This document shows positions 1 to 11,082 of a DNA stretch of 64,000 nucleotides, in pieces; position 1 is the stretch's first letter, and the number at the start of each line of letters is the position of its first letter. The notes beneath the pieces are model-generated. The model did no database searches. It saw only the letters and a program-made list of their open reading frames with translations, and was not told the origin of the DNA. The stretch lies in the NCBI GenBank assembly GCA_016271365.2, contig CM057452.1, positions 1,243,997,001 to 1,244,061,000 of the forward strand, read 5' to 3'. Position numbers and translations under genes: made by a program. Source of the stretch: Neoceratodus forsteri (lineage: Eukaryota; Chordata; Ceratodontiformes; Ceratodontidae).

Positions 1-299
1 CAGTGCAGCTGGGCCTAGGCTACTTATAGCACGGTCACAGTTTGAACTGCCCGCCTATTTCCCTTCCTGGCCAAAATCCTTCTGGCAGTCTGCCCTTTCC
101 TATTGGCTCCAAGCTGCTGTTGCTGCCTCCCATAGGTTTTCTTCCTCCCGGTGCTGACAATGCAGCCTGCTGCTGCCTCCTTTGATGCCGCCAATGTGGC
201 CCACTTCCCTGCCTCCTCCCCTTTGGTGAATTTCTCCATCAGAGCCACCGATGTAGTCCGCTTCACTGCCACCTCCCCTTCAACACAGAATTACAGCTG
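1..299. other. Unclassified sequence
   Basis: It lies next to the truncated end of a CR1 relic but does not read as CR1 reverse transcriptase. The minus strand carries an 82-codon frame (272-24) rich in Lys, Arg, Ala and Gly, with no motif I recognise. It is probably non-coding repeat flank. Confidence 0.4.
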
Positions 300-1870
300 T
301 GTCCAAAAAAGAAACTCCATTAGCCTTCCTAACACTGATGTCAGACGGACTGGCCGGTAGTTGCCAGCCACCTGCCTGCTACCACTTTTATGAAGCTGTA
401 CTATGCCTATCCTTCTACAGCCCTCTGGAACTATTCATTTTTTCAGTGAGTTGTTTAATAGGGCTGTCAGATGCGCAGCCAGTTCCTCCCTGAGTTCCTT
501 CACCACCCTTGGGTGTACCCCTCCAGCCCCATAGCTTTGCACACGTTCAGATTTGCAAGTCCTTTCAGTACTCTCTCATCTGTAAATAAACTTGTGCCTC
601 CCTCCCTCCCCCCAGTGTTCCTGCTCTTTTATGCAGTTCATCCCCTACCCTTCTACCGTGAAAACTGAAATGAAGTACCTGTTCAGGAAATCTGGTTTTT
701 CCTGATTCTCTACTACACAGTCTCCCTCACCCACCCTTCTTAACCTCTCAGTCCCTTACCTTGTCTTCCTCTTAGCACTTTCGTACCTACAAAAAAGCCT
801 TGTCCCATTTAGTTACCCCTTTGGCTATCATTTCCTCAGTTTGTGCCTTTACAATCCTTACCAATTTCCCTGCATCTTTTTGTTTCTTCTGATAACCTCC
901 TTCTCCTCTACCCTCTCTGTTTCCTTGTACCCCCTGAATGTAACTCTTTTACCCATAACATTTTCAGGTGCCTCAGTCATAGCAGTCTCTTTTCCTCCTA
1001 TTTTTGTTCATTCCTTTTGTGCAGAGGTTTGTTGCCTTCACTATACCATCCCTTAATGTATCCCACTGTTCTCCCACACCACCCAGGCCATCCCTTCCCG
1101 CTAGTTCATCTCTGAGGCTTTCACCCATTTTTTCAAAATCTACCCTCCTGAAATCCAGGACCCTCATCTTTATGTGATTTGCTTCTGCTGCTGTCCTTAT
1201 GTTGAACCAAACTGCACAGTGGTCACTGGTGCCCAGGTGGCCACCTACCTTGATGTCTGCAACACTGTCCCAGTTTGCCAACACCTGGTTCAGTATTGCC
1301 CCATCATGAGTGGGCTCCATGACTAGTTGCCTGAAAAATGCCCCCAGCAATGAATCTAAGATGTCACTGCGTCTAGCTGAGGCCATAGCAGGGAGTCTCC
1401 AAGCTACATCCAGCAGACTGATGTCCCCCACCTACAGCACTTCACTCTTTTCCTGCCAATCCACTAATGGCTTCCCCCAGCTCCTTATCAAGTTAATTTC
1501 CCTGTAATGGAGGTCTGCAGTTCAGATCACTATGAATAGTGACTCTGGCTCCTGTCTCCAGGGTGATCCACAGTACCTTTAGCCTCTCCTCTCTCCCGAG
1601 GCTTCCTTGGGTTTACATCACCTTGATACCATCTCTTATACAAAGCACTATCCATCCTTCCTTCTTCCCTACCCTATGCTTCCTGAACTGAGTATTGCCT
1701 GGCATGGCCATGTCCCAGTCGTGGCTGCCTGTGCACCCTGACTCAGTAATGGCTACAATATCCAGGTCTGCCTCCAACATAATGGCCTCTATGTCCGGAA
1801 TTTCATTTCTGCGACTCCTTGTATTTGCACACATGACCTTCTACACTTTGTTCCCACTCCTCAGGTATGG
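300..1870 (-). mobile_element. CR1-like LINE relic (endonuclease to start of RT)
   Basis: On the minus strand, a frame at 1834-1613 resembles the beginning of a CR1 apurinic-type endonuclease (residues like DIVAITESG, then SHDWDMAM). A second frame at 1431-973 is the endonuclease C-terminal half, with an intact TSDH motif and the family-typical LDFRR-DF-KMGESLRDEL stretch. Further along the minus strand, fragments in shifting frames match the EN-RT linker (KAFFRYV near 800) and the RT beginning (GLEGYTQG near 520; an NYRPV-LTSVLG-like piece near 360-310). Coding order therefore runs from about 1850 down to 300. Several frameshifts and stops make it non-functional, and the catalytic RT core is missing, so it is truncated at the 3' side. 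Confidence 0.85.
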
Positions 1871-2469
1871 AGATCCACTCTAAAAAGAAAACAAAGCACA
1901 CCCCACAGTGAAGACTGCTTTCCACAACCACAAGGAAAATTTCCCTTGGTCAAGTACTCTTACCAAATGCAGGGAGGTTACATGCCTAAAAATCAAATAA
2001 ATATTTAGGCTTCAACCCCTTTTATGTACGCTTACTTGTTCCTGACATTTTGCTCCAAAAAAAAAGTTCTAGTCTTCCACTCAGATCCGGGTCCTGCCAC
2101 TCTCATGCTGCTCTCTGGCTGCCTTGGTGCCTTAATGACACATATCTTCCTACTGAGTCCATGCCAGCTAGAACCTACACTGAACCTCAGGGACAATCCC
2201 AAAATGTTCCTTAACTACTTTTCCCAAACTGCTACAAGCATCTGAGTTCCACCCCTGCCACTACATGTGACAGGTAGCATGTAACCATGTGGTTTAACCT
2301 ATTTGTGGACATTCAGAATGATAGGTCAGACAGGTTTCAAAGTCCACCTAAACTCCTTATCTTACATTTGTCTGAACAGTTCAATATTAAATGGTTTCCC
2401 TTCACATTACAGCAGGAATTAATTGATCTTCTCTGGCCACTGACTGATGTCGGAGCTCAGGTAGGATCA
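1871..2469. other. No recognisable gene
   Basis: Low-information, AT-rich sequence with stops in all frames. The part next to 1870 could be upstream 5' sequence of the minus-strand CR1 relic. I see no motif that supports a gene. Confidence 0.35.
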
Positions 2470-2560
2470 GCGGTGATACTATAGGCAAGGAGCAATGTGC
2501 AGACTAGGTGGGCTAAATGGTCCTTATCTGCTGGCAAATTCTATATTTCCTATGTTTCTA
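2470..2560 (+). mobile_element. CR1 3'-terminal fragment
   Basis: The stretch GCAGACTAGGTGGGC, TGGTCCTTATCTGC and the tail ATTCTATATTTCCTATG match the 3' end of the fuller CR1 copy that stops at 12540. Only the last ~90 bp are present, which is the usual severe 5' truncation of CR1. Confidence 0.75.
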
Positions 2561-2563
2561 GGG

Positions 2564-2785
2564 CCCCAGTTCAGCCTATACTGAATTGGTTTTCTCTCTC
2601 AGAGCTTTCTTTATGTTCTCTGACCACTAACTCTAGGTCCCCAATTCAGCCTATATTAAACTGATTCTACCTCAGCATTTTCTTTAGCTTTTCTGGTCAC
2701 TAACTCTACTTCTCCAAATCAGCCTATGTTGAACCAGTTCTCTCTCTAAGCTTTCATCAGCTCTCCCTGCTTTAAGTCAGGCCTC
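2564..2785 (+). repeat. Three tandem units of about 75 bp
   Basis: Units begin near 2564, 2639 and 2712 with CCCCAGTTCAGCCTATA-like sequence followed by a CTCTCTCAGAGCTTTC-like section and CACTAACTCTA. The copies are diverged (several mismatches each), so the array is old. It directly follows a CR1 tail. Confidence 0.7.
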
Positions 2786-4189
2786 TAGGCAGACTTCCCC
2801 AACTCTTCCTGTCTCTGGCTTACAGGGTTATCCTCCTGCTATACTTTTAGCCATATCTTTCAGAGCTTCTTTTCAGCTCTACACTCTGCAGAGTTTATCT
2901 CCCTCCCTAAACATTCCAGCAGAAAAAAAAAAAAACCTCTACACTGATGTGTGTTCTTGTTTACTCAGTTCCTAAAGCTGCAGGTGCTCCCAATTATCCA
3001 ATGAATGGCTGACTACAAGACTGCAGGTCCCCTTACACTGTATTTTTAAAGGCCCACTCCAAAAATGCATTACTTGCAATATTCTTGTCGGTTACCAGCA
3101 GAGCCCTTACCAAAGCCCACTCCAGTCCTGAAAGTGATGGGGAGGGCAAAGTGCAAGCCTACTCCATCACACCCACATACTGGGAAAATATATACTATCA
3201 GTGGTGTGCATAGGTATGATTTCACGAATCTAATACACCTGATCAGATATAAAAGGAGCACAACTGCCTGATATGTAGGTGAAACCCTCCAGACTGTTAG
3301 ACCCCAAATGGACTTGCATACAGTAGATTCATAATATTGCATCGAGGCATGCAGGTACAAGTGGGATAGCATTTCTCTTGGAAACCACAGTCCCCGCAAG
3401 ATATTAATAGTACTAAAAGACAACGCTGACTTTCAGAAGAGGAGACTATGGGAAATAAAATACATTAACACTGTCTTACACTCCTAAATTTGGACTAAAC
3501 AGTGATGTGGGTGTTATTAACTGCTACCATTTGCAGGCTTGTTATTGTCAGACAGGATTCAAAATTCAGAGTTTCTAGATAATTTCAAAGCCTGCTTAAG
3601 GGAGACTCTTGCTACACAAACACCTAATAGTTTATTGTACTTCTGCTGCCAGACTCCTACATAAAGGTTTGTTTACACTGTAAAAGGTTCTTCATCTCCA
3701 AGTAGATTTATAACCCAGTATTTAAAAGACTGACTTGTATGCCTACACAAACATCTAATTATTTACAGTTCGCTTGCAATGGTGCTATCTTATTAAAAAA
3801 CTGCTACTCTCATGTGTAAAAGTTTATTTAGATCAGATGTGCTTGAATGTATGATTCTGTTAGCACTGAGTTCTCTTTATAGAAGTATTCTCCATCTAAT
3901 TGTTTTTCTTAGTGCCTATGAAGAGTGTGGAATTGAAAGCTTATAAAATAAATTATATTATAACATGGATTGAAAAATGGGGAAAGGCAATTGGCAAAAT
4001 GCCATCACCTGACAGTGGATTACATTCACTAGTTAATCCACAGTTGGTGTGAGGGGGCCATCAAGCAATATCCATGGGCAGAGCAACACTTGTTCTGTCT
4101 GGAGAAGGTGAGCTGTGAAAGGCAACCATTAAAAGTTGTACCCAAGCAAGAGACATCTGCAGTGCTGGCATGTCTTGCAGCTCAGGACC
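2786..4189. other. No recognisable gene
   Basis: AT-rich sequence without recognisable coding potential. The minus-strand 117-codon frame at 3423-3070 has no domain I recognise. Between 3600 and 3830 there is a weak similarity between two stretches starting ACACAAACACCTAAT and ACACAAACATCTAAT, possibly an old duplication. Confidence 0.35.
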
Positions 4190-4194
4190 ACCCA

Positions 4195-4540
4195 TTTCAT
4201 TTCATTTTCATTTATTCTTTGGTAACCAGGTAAAGGCACTGGACCAAATGTCCCTTTTCAGGCCTGACCCGGAAAAAAAAAACATACAAAAATACACAAA
4301 TACAATCAACAGCAATACAAAACCAAAAAATACAAATTATAAATTGCAGTTACAAACAGATTTATGTAATAAATAACTTTTTAACTTTGGTTTAAAAGTT
4401 AAAACAGAGGGAGCAATCCTAACATCAAGTGGGAGTGAATTCCAATACAATGGTGCTGCTATTGAAAAAGCTCTAGAGCTTAATCTAAGCTGAAACCTGG
4501 GAACAAAATATAGCGGGCAGTCAGCCAAGCCAAACTGCAT
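4195..4540 (-). mobile_element. 3' end of an L2/Rex1-like LINE
   Basis: A minus-strand frame (4540-4337) ends with RAFSIAAPLYWNSLPLDV followed by LTFKPKLKSYL, the hallmark C-terminus of L2/Rex1-type reverse transcriptases. The remaining ~140 bp to 4195 would be 3' UTR, including A-rich low-complexity sequence (4270-4340 on plus). Everything upstream of the RT C-terminus is absent, so this is a 5'-truncated insertion. The clade name is inference; the motif is seen. Confidence 0.8.
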
Positions 4541-5937
4541 CGGTCAGTGACAGAGACACAGAGACAGCATCATGGAGATGTACTGTCTCTTTGTGTCTTT
4601 GTTCACTGTGTCTCTGTCAGTTTTGATGCTATGTCCCTGTGTGATCCTCATATGTCTGCATCCCCGGGTCAGTCCACAGTGGCTAGTTCAGTGGTGCAAG
4701 TGGTACACAAAAAGTACAGGAACTCAAGCACGGGTAGATATGAAATGCAGAATGTAGATCTTCAACCTGAAGGATAGCTGTGCCAAGACGCATCTATTTG
4801 TTTAGACACTACTAGATTCAGTTAGAAATACTGAAGTATTTCTAGCAAAATAGCACTGTTGTACAAGTCAAATATTATTATGGAAACCCTGATTTCAGGT
4901 CACAGGACCAGAAACTGTCATTATGTTGCTGGTTTAAGAATTTCAGTTCCAGTGTCAGTGGGAAGAAGTACAGGAACTCCATTCCTGCTGCAAAAAAGGT
5001 ACAGGAACTGAGTTCATGTGCGTTCCTGTTCACTTTCATCACTGGGCTTGTTGACGATCATTGTCAGGCGCCTCTGGCTGAGTGACAGGGAAAGAGTTTG
5101 CAGTGGTAGCCACTGTTTAGTGCAAGTCACTGTTCCGATTCTCAGGAAAGGCATCTGACATTTGAAGGTGCTGGTTGCGAGAGACAGCAAGAGCAAGAGA
5201 GAGAACAAGCAGGAAGGTGGTGCTACAACAGAGTGAGAGACATAGACAGAGCCAGCACAGACTGTTCGTTGGAGATAACACATGCGCAGGCAAAGTCATT
5301 GTCCCGACCAGTACTGGTAGTCATGAAAGCAGCCACTGTTATAAGTGAGCACTTCACCCCCATGCTGCTCTTATAGCCCTGTGCTAGACCAGTGAATATT
5401 TTGCAGGCAGTTGTAACAAGTGACCAGGAGACAACTACCTGCAGTAGAATGTCCTGCATCGACCAGTCTCCCCCCCAACATCGAAGTGTTTCTTCAGGGC
5501 AAGACAGACAGGGACAGGCAGAAGCTCAGCACAATTCCCCCTTCCACCGCCCTCCCTGAAGAGCTAGTCTGCAGCACTGCACTAAGGGGGAGAGGGGTAG
5601 AAAGAGACTGAGAAGAGGAATATGTGACTGTTCAAGAGACCAGTGCATGGGGCTGTGGGGAGATGGAAAGAGAGAGAGTGTGAAACAGGGAGACATTCAG
5701 GACCTCAACAAAATGAGTCATGCATCTTAGATTTATTGTATGAACATACAAATGTCACAGATCATTTCAGGACTCTGTTTCTGTCATTTGTATGTTCCTA
5801 AAGTAAGTAGCAGATGCATGACTTCTGGGGACCACTTTGCAACTCAGCAGGATACAGTCACATTTTCCCTAGTTAGAGTGGAAAAAACAGCTTTCTATAT
5901 GTTTTTTGGTGTTTTAAATATTACCCATGTTATACGA
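4541..5937. other. Unclassified intergenic sequence with GTACAGGAACT repeats
   Basis: No gene is recognisable. The short motif GTACAGGAACTC/G recurs at about 4717, 4967 and 4999 and may mark ends of an old interspersed repeat. A small inverted pair GACAGAGACACAGAGAC and GTCTCTGTC occurs at 4550-4620. Frames on both strands near 5014-5611 are Ser/Leu-rich and show no domain. Confidence 0.35.
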
Positions 5938-6086
5938 GCAATAACCCACTCCAGGATATGAGGATATAAGCATTTAATCCACACCTCGGGTGCTGAAGGA
6001 CACTCAGCCTGTGGCCTTGTGCCTCACAATGTACCTGAAGTGTGGATTAAATGCTTATAACCTGATACCCTGTCATGGGTTATTGC
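5938..6086. mobile_element. Palindromic MITE-like element P1
   Basis: The 149-bp stretch starts GCAATAACCCACTCC and ends GGAT-like GTCATGGGTTATTGC, so its ends are inverted copies. Inside, ATAAGCATTTAATCCACAC is repeated as its reverse complement GTGTGGATTAAATGCTTAT. The centre holds CCTCGGGTGCTGAAGGACAC. Size, GCAATAA ends and centre match P2 and P3 in this window, so the three form a family. It has no coding capacity and I do not recognise the family name. Confidence 0.75.
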
Positions 6087-6789
6087 TAACATAACTGCTG
6101 AACCCCTATAATGACTGGATATCGACTCCTGATAAAATACCGTAATAACTCAATAAATTCTGTGATGACTCGATAGTGGGTTATTACAGTGTTTTCTTCC
6201 TCACACTCTCACTTCACTGAAGCATGAAAGAAAGCACACTGTATTCATGTGACTAAAATGGCTGCTCAGATACACGCTCGATCACTCAAATGCAGCTTAC
6301 AATTGTTGTCTCAGTCAAACCTTGTACCAGTTATTATACTGTAAAAAGTAATGCCTATGCAAGGTTTGTCTTATGAGGATTTTTCACACACTCTCAGTGC
6401 GTGATAATCTCATAAACACACCTCAGGTATGTAAAAAAACATCATGACGTACTCTTGCACAGGCATTGTTCTCTATTTTATTGGTGTAATAAAAGGTATT
6501 ATGACAATATACATACCATGAGCCTGCTGCACTTTGAACTTTTGCAACTGTTGATGGTGGGGTGAGAAATGAGGAGTTAGAGGCCTTGCTGGGTTTGAGA
6601 TGGCAGCTTTCAAGTTGTTTAGCCTATACACTGTGTACTCGGTTCTCCTTTGTCTCTTGCACTCAGTTCATACATTGTTGTGAGAAAGGCCACTGTATCC
6701 ATGGTGGCAGGAAGTATGCTGCACATATGGCCACAAGACAAGCGTTTCCATTACTTCTGTTAAGAGTTTCCTGGTGAATCCAGAAGTTA
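6087..6789. other. No recognisable gene; 5' flank of the CNOT9 copy
   Basis: AT-rich sequence with no domain in any frame. The last ~150 bp could include 5' UTR carried with the CNOT9 copy if that copy is processed, but nothing seen demonstrates this. Confidence 0.3.
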
Positions 6790-7050
6790 TGTTCCAAGCA
6801 TGTCAATTCGCTCCTTCTGGAAAGCCTGTGGTGATGGTTCAGGCACAGGTGGACCAAGAGAAGATCTATCAGTGGATTAATGGGCTCTCCAGCCCTGACA
6901 CCTTGGAGAACATCTTTCTGGAACTAAGAAGCAAAAATCAGTCCATGGCCAGGTGCCCATGCTATGGTACTTATTCAGAATTATTCCTGGCCTCGTGCAA
7001 AAGAACTCAAGGATGCCCTTTATCTCCTCGTCTGATTGGAGTCAGTCAGT
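6790..7050 (+). pseudogene. CNOT9: CNOT9 (RQCD1/Rcd1) pseudogene fragment
   Basis: A plus-strand frame contains [19 protein letters not shown] followed by LEL (from 6843). This is the start of the CNOT9 armadillo-like core, a subunit of the CCR4-NOT deadenylase complex. After about 6950 the match moves to another frame (PMLWYLF..IPGLVQ corresponds to PMLWHSFGTIAALLQ), then QSNR appears in the first frame again near 7040. There are thus two frameshifts, and the alignment ends abruptly at 7049 where an interspersed repeat begins. CNOT9 is almost invariant among vertebrates, so this level of change excludes a working exon. No flanking exons are seen. A processed copy is the likely origin, but I found no poly-A tail because the 3' part is lost. 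Confidence 0.85.
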
Positions 7051-7192
7051 CTAATAGATATCCAATAGTGGCCATTCCAACCCAATTGGAGCTGCAGTGG
7101 GAGAATCCAGGAACACTGGAGGTCCAGAGGAATGCTTCCCTTCACAACAGCCAGTCAAGACACCAATAATTTTAATTTTAATGTTTCACATC
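7049..7192 (+). repeat. Interspersed repeat R, copy 1
   Basis: It begins GATATCCAATAGTGGCCATT and ends CACCAATAATTTTAATTTTAA. The same order of sequence is found at 7480-7640 and 8750-8930 in the same orientation. It truncates the CNOT9 pseudogene. Family unknown. Confidence 0.65.
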
Positions 7193-7199
7193 AGACTTC

Positions 7200-7420
7200 A
7201 CCCCTATACCTATATACTCTACCTGAGGAGGTGGTATCCTGTAGCACAGTGGGCAGTTTTAAAAGGCCATGGGACAGGGTGTGAGGTGGGGTAATGATGA
7301 GGGGAGAGGAGGGAGGCAGCTGCAATATAAGGGTGCTAGCTGTGCATTCAAGCAGACTAACTTGATAGACCGTAAGGCCTGTTTCTGCTGGCAGATTCGT
7401 ATGTTCATATGTTTGTATGT
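7200..7420 (+). mobile_element. CR1-like 3' fragment
   Basis: TACCTGAGGAGGTGGTATCC reads as LPEEVVS, typical of the CR1 ORF2 C-terminus. It is followed about 120 bp later by AGGCCTGTTTCTGCTGGCAG and an ATTCGTATGTTCATATG tail. This is a 5'-truncated, diverged relative of the CR1 tails elsewhere in the window. Confidence 0.65.
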
Positions 7421-7474
7421 TCATTGGCCAGCTGGGTTGTGGAGGCACAGAGTTAAAGGAATACCATCTCTTCA

Positions 7475-7645
7475 CTTTCATATAGCCAGTCAGGTTGCAA
7501 ATATCTAGCAGTAGCCATTTCCTGACAATCAGTACTTAAGTGGGAGAATTCATGATCAGTAGAGATTGAGAGGTTTCTGTGCTCTCCTTTCACCAGCCAA
7601 CCAGGACACCAGTAATTTTAATTTTAAAACCCTGTGCTTCTCTCT
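7475..7645 (+). repeat. Interspersed repeat R, copy 2
   Basis: It contains ATATCTAGCAGTAGCCATTTC, GGGAGAATTC and ends GACACCAGTAATTTTAATTTT, matching copies 1 and 3. It directly abuts the left arm of the inverted-repeat element at 7676. Confidence 0.65.
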
Positions 7646-7675
7646 TCCAGCCAGTTTTTTCTACAGGTGTACATC

Positions 7676-8735
7676 TTTAAAGGGAATGTCCCTTCACTTT
7701 TTTCTGTATGCCTGTGTAGTTTGTAGACATGAACAATGATTCCCTCTCTTGCATCCCTCTAAGTTCATCCTAATTTAAATTTAAATGAAGTTGCTTCAGT
7801 TTGTTCTGCCCTGGTGTGGAAACCTGCTTGACTCCTTTGCAAAGGTCATGATCCCATGTGTAAAAGAAACATGAAAATTGCTAATTAAGCAATAATGCAC
7901 AAGAGGGTGTGGGTTGTGCTGGGATAACCTCATGCCTGGGTGGTTGGGCACTAGGCCGCAGGCCGAGTGCGTCCAATGTCCCAGAAGTGAGGTTATCCAA
8001 GCACAACCCACACCCTGGAGTGCATTATTGCTATTATACAATGGCTTGTTGTTATACAAAATAAAAAAAAAATTTAAAAATGTTTTTAGTAGATTTTTAG
8101 TGTGGCAATATATCTTTGTTTCTTAAGAGAAAAGGGAAACAATCATCCAACTAATCAGTACAGTGAGGTTGTGCTGGGTTAGCCTCACTGTGCCAGGTAC
8201 ACATTGATAAATCAGAGTCCAGGAAATTGTCTTGCCATTGTATAATGAGTATTTGCTCGTCAAAGGGACTTCATGCTCAGTGGGTAAGAAAAGAGCTCTT
8301 AGTACTTAATCAAATTAATCAGTTGAATAACAAAACATCACAAGCACTGGTATCCTTCCCAATGCATTTGGCCAACTCAGACAGACTTCAAATAACAGAA
8401 AACATCAGGGAACTTACCTTGAAAAGTTTGATGGACAGCACAAGACAAGAATACAGAGACTTCAGCAGACACACAACAAAACTGACTGACAGTAGCACTT
8501 CTTCTGGGTTGTGCAAGTAAGCATCATCAATTCCCATAATGCCTTGCATGAGAGGGGTCATGACCTTTGCAATGGAGTCAAACATGTTTTCACACTAGGG
8601 CAGAAGAGAGTGAAGCAACTTCATTTAAATTTAAATTAGGATGAAATTAGGGGGTGTAAGAGAGGGAATAATTGTCCATGTCTACAAATTATATAGGCAT
8701 ACAGAAAATAGGTCGAGGGGACTTTCCCTTTAAAA
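7676..8735. mobile_element. Non-autonomous DNA element with ~180-bp inverted arms
   Basis: The left arm (about 7676-7855, starting TTTAAAGGGAATGTCCC) is found as a reverse complement at about 8554-8735 (ending GGGACTTTCCCTTTAAA). Both arms contain CCTAATTTAAATTTAAATGAAG and GCAAAGGTCATGA. Arms are roughly 85-90 percent identical by eye. The ~700-bp middle has no transposase-like frame and hosts palindrome P2 (7889-8031). Long terminal inverted repeats plus no coding sequence indicate a non-autonomous cut-and-paste element; superfamily and target duplication are unresolved. Confidence 0.7.
7889..8031. mobile_element. Palindromic MITE-like element P2
   Basis: GCAATAATGCACAAGAGGGT at the left end is mirrored by ACCCTGGAGTGCATTATTGC at the right. 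The inner arms GTTGTGCTGGGATAACCTCA and TGAGGTTATCCAAGCACAAC are near-perfect complements. The centre contains the palindromic GGCCGCAGGCC and the GTGCGTCCAA motif shared with P3. It is 143 bp and nested in the inverted-repeat element. Confidence 0.8.
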
Positions 8736-8749
8736 GGACTGCCATCTCC

Positions 8750-8935
8750 TCACCTGCTTGTTGCCATTCAGGTTAGCAGATATCTAGTGGTGGCTATTTC
8801 TCATTCATAGGGGGCTTTGGTGAGAGAATCCAGTATCACTGGGGTCGAGAGGGTTCTGTACCTGCCCACCTCCACACCAGCTGAGCAGCATACCAGTAAA
8901 TTTAATTTTAAAATGTTGCATCCCCCACCAATAGC
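8750..8935 (+). repeat. Interspersed repeat R, copy 3
   Basis: It contains CCATCTCCTCACCTG, GATATCTAGTGGTGGC and ends CCAGTAAATTTAATTTTAAAA, paralleling copies 1 and 2. It lies just beyond the right arm of the inverted-repeat element. Confidence 0.65.
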
Positions 8936-9109
8936 TAGCTACACTGTACAGTGGGGACTCCCAAGAGTTTTAGGGTCACATCAAATGTCTTATTGGTACT
9001 GAAGCTCCTGAAAACAGAATCAAAAATGGTCCTTGGAGTAGTTCACTGCAATGACCAAAGCACTAGTGCCAGTGTTTTAAATGCTAATTTTACAGATTTA
9101 ACTGCTTTT

Positions 9110-9735
9110 ATTCTTCCTACACTTTCCTGCCAATCTGCTGACTTGGCTAACCAACCACTTTCCTTCTCTCCTTCTTCAAGTCACTCTCTGTTCTTTGTGA
9201 AGGCTCAGACCTCTGAAGAAGTTTTTAAAATTAATAAATTCTCACTCATAGCACTAGTCCTGGGTCTGATGGGCTGGAACCCAAGATCCTTAATCTTTGT
9301 GCTCCTACTCTAAACTCTGCTATCACCAACATTTTCAATCTCTGTCTCGATCTTTCTCCCTCTCTCTCTCTTATACCTCTGGAGGTGTGCCTGAATTATG
9401 AACATTTGCCAGACTTGTCACAGTGTTCAAAAATGGTGATCTTAAACTTATTGAGAACTACCAATCAATTGGTCTCCTGTCAGTATTAAGTAAGCTTCCA
9501 GAAAAGGGAGTGGAGCCTCAGTTGGCCTATTATCTTCATAAATGCAGTCTTCTGACCCCCAAACAGCATGAGTTCCATAAGGAACATAGCACATCTACTG
9601 CCCTAGTTAAACTAAGGACATTGAAGAAGCCAAGGATAAGGGCATGATGACTGTGTCATATATGAAGACCTCTCCAAGGCTTTCCAAGGCCTTAAACCTA
9701 GTAAACCACAATTTATTATGAGCCAAATCATTAGT
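9110..9735 (+). mobile_element. Jockey/L2-superfamily LINE RT fragment
   Basis: The N-terminal half of a non-LTR reverse transcriptase is visible over several frames: SPGSDGLEPKILNLCAP (about 9255-9310), then a frame at 9423-9647 with FKNGDLKLIENYQSIGLLSVL, LLTPKQHEF and STSTALV. DLSKAF..L appears near 9670-9700. These are RT motifs 0-2 including the start of the first catalytic block. The catalytic FADD region is missing and the element stops near the beginning of duplicated segment A. At least two frameshifts make it dead. The exact clade is not decidable by eye. Confidence 0.75.
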
Positions 9736-10065
9736 TCTCAGACTTCATTATAGCAAGCCTCTCCTAAACCATGAAAACAATGTTGAGCCTCCCACAGACA
9801 TTCAAATAATCTTGGGCCTCTCCATTGAAAAATATCATACTTTGCACAGTGCACCACGAATAAAGTGAAACTCCTTTGAGTAGATGGCCCTCATTTTATT
9901 AAGTTTATTGTAACCTCCCTCCCCCCAGGCCAGCCTACTTGATTTGCTATTTTGACTCTTAAACCATTGTTAACTCTTGGTGCAATACCTTCATGGATCA
10001 GACTGCTTTCTCTATCTGTTTCTCCTTATCTGGAATAACCCTCCCATTCAGGGGAGATACTGCTG

Positions 10066-10623
10066 ATGGGTGATCTGAATATGCCAGATGTTAACTGGAG
10101 TGCAGTTGCAGCAGCCACTTCTAAGAGTGGTGTTATTCTAGATGTCCTACAGGAGGCATGCCTTAGACAACTAGTATTGGAACCCACTCGAGAGGGAACA
10201 ATCTTAGATCTGGTTCTCTCAAATGGAGATGGAGAGAGGATCACAGATGTAGAAGTGGGTAGCCATCTGGGAACTAGCGGCCATCGAACAGTATGGTTCA
10301 CAATAAACAAAGCAATAGAGTCAAGCTATACAAAGGCAAAAGTACTGGACTTCAGGAGGGCTGACTTTGCCAAAATGGGTGAGAGCCTAAGGAATGCACT
10401 AGCAAAATGGGCAGGAAGGAGGGGTGGAAGAACAATGGAGAATAATAAAACTGCCATCACAGAGGTAACAAGCCTTTGTGTGAAGCAAATAAACAAACAA
10501 AAGCGATGTAAGAAACCACTATGGTTCTCAAAGGAAGTGGCAGTGAAGGTTCAAGAGAAAAAGAAAGCATTCAGAAAGTACAAGGAATCACAGAGGAGCA
10601 GGACAGAGAATTGTATCAGTTAA
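10066..10623 (+). pseudogene. CR1 ORF2 endonuclease C-terminal part
   Basis: The 185-codon frame starts at GDLNMPDVNW, the catalytic GDFN-type motif of the APE endonuclease, and continues through LRQLVLEPTREGTILDLVLS. The following motif reads TSGH where CR1 endonucleases have TSDH, so a catalytic Asp is replaced by Gly. It continues to LDFRRADFAKMGESLRN and KKPLWFSKEV. The frame breaks at 10621 and resumes shifted, and the EN N-terminus is missing by truncation. It would have nicked the chromosomal target for reverse transcription but cannot now. Confidence 0.85.
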
Positions 10624-11082
10624 AACAAAAGGAAGCTGGGAAGGCAGTCAGAACAGCAAAGGCCTGAATCGAGGAAAAGATAGTCAACTCAGTTAAGAAG
10701 GGGGACAAAACCTTTTTTAGGTACATCAGGGAGTGAAGGAAGACTAAGGGAGGGATAATGAAGCTTAATAAGGGGTGGGTGGGCAGAGGGTGACGGTGAA
10801 AAGGCAGAGATACTAAACAAATATTTTTGCTCAGTATTTACAAATGAAGAGGGGGAGGTACCTAAAACAAACAATAGAAACACTCTTGATACAGAAGTTA
10901 ATACCAGCCCATTTACAGAAGAAAGGGTTCTGAAAGAACTCTTAAAACTGAAGGTGGACAGATCAATGAGACCTGATGGGATTCATCCCAGAATTCTTAA
11001 AGAACTAAGGGTAGAATTAGTGACATCACTGACTACCCTCTTCAACTAATCATGGGAGGATGGGGTTGTACCTGAGGACTGG

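Noticed and set aside
4547..4777. Short overlapping plus frames near 4.6 kb as a small secreted protein
   Set aside because: They are built on a GACAGAGACAC/GTCTCTGTC inverted pair and simple sequence, with no supporting motif.
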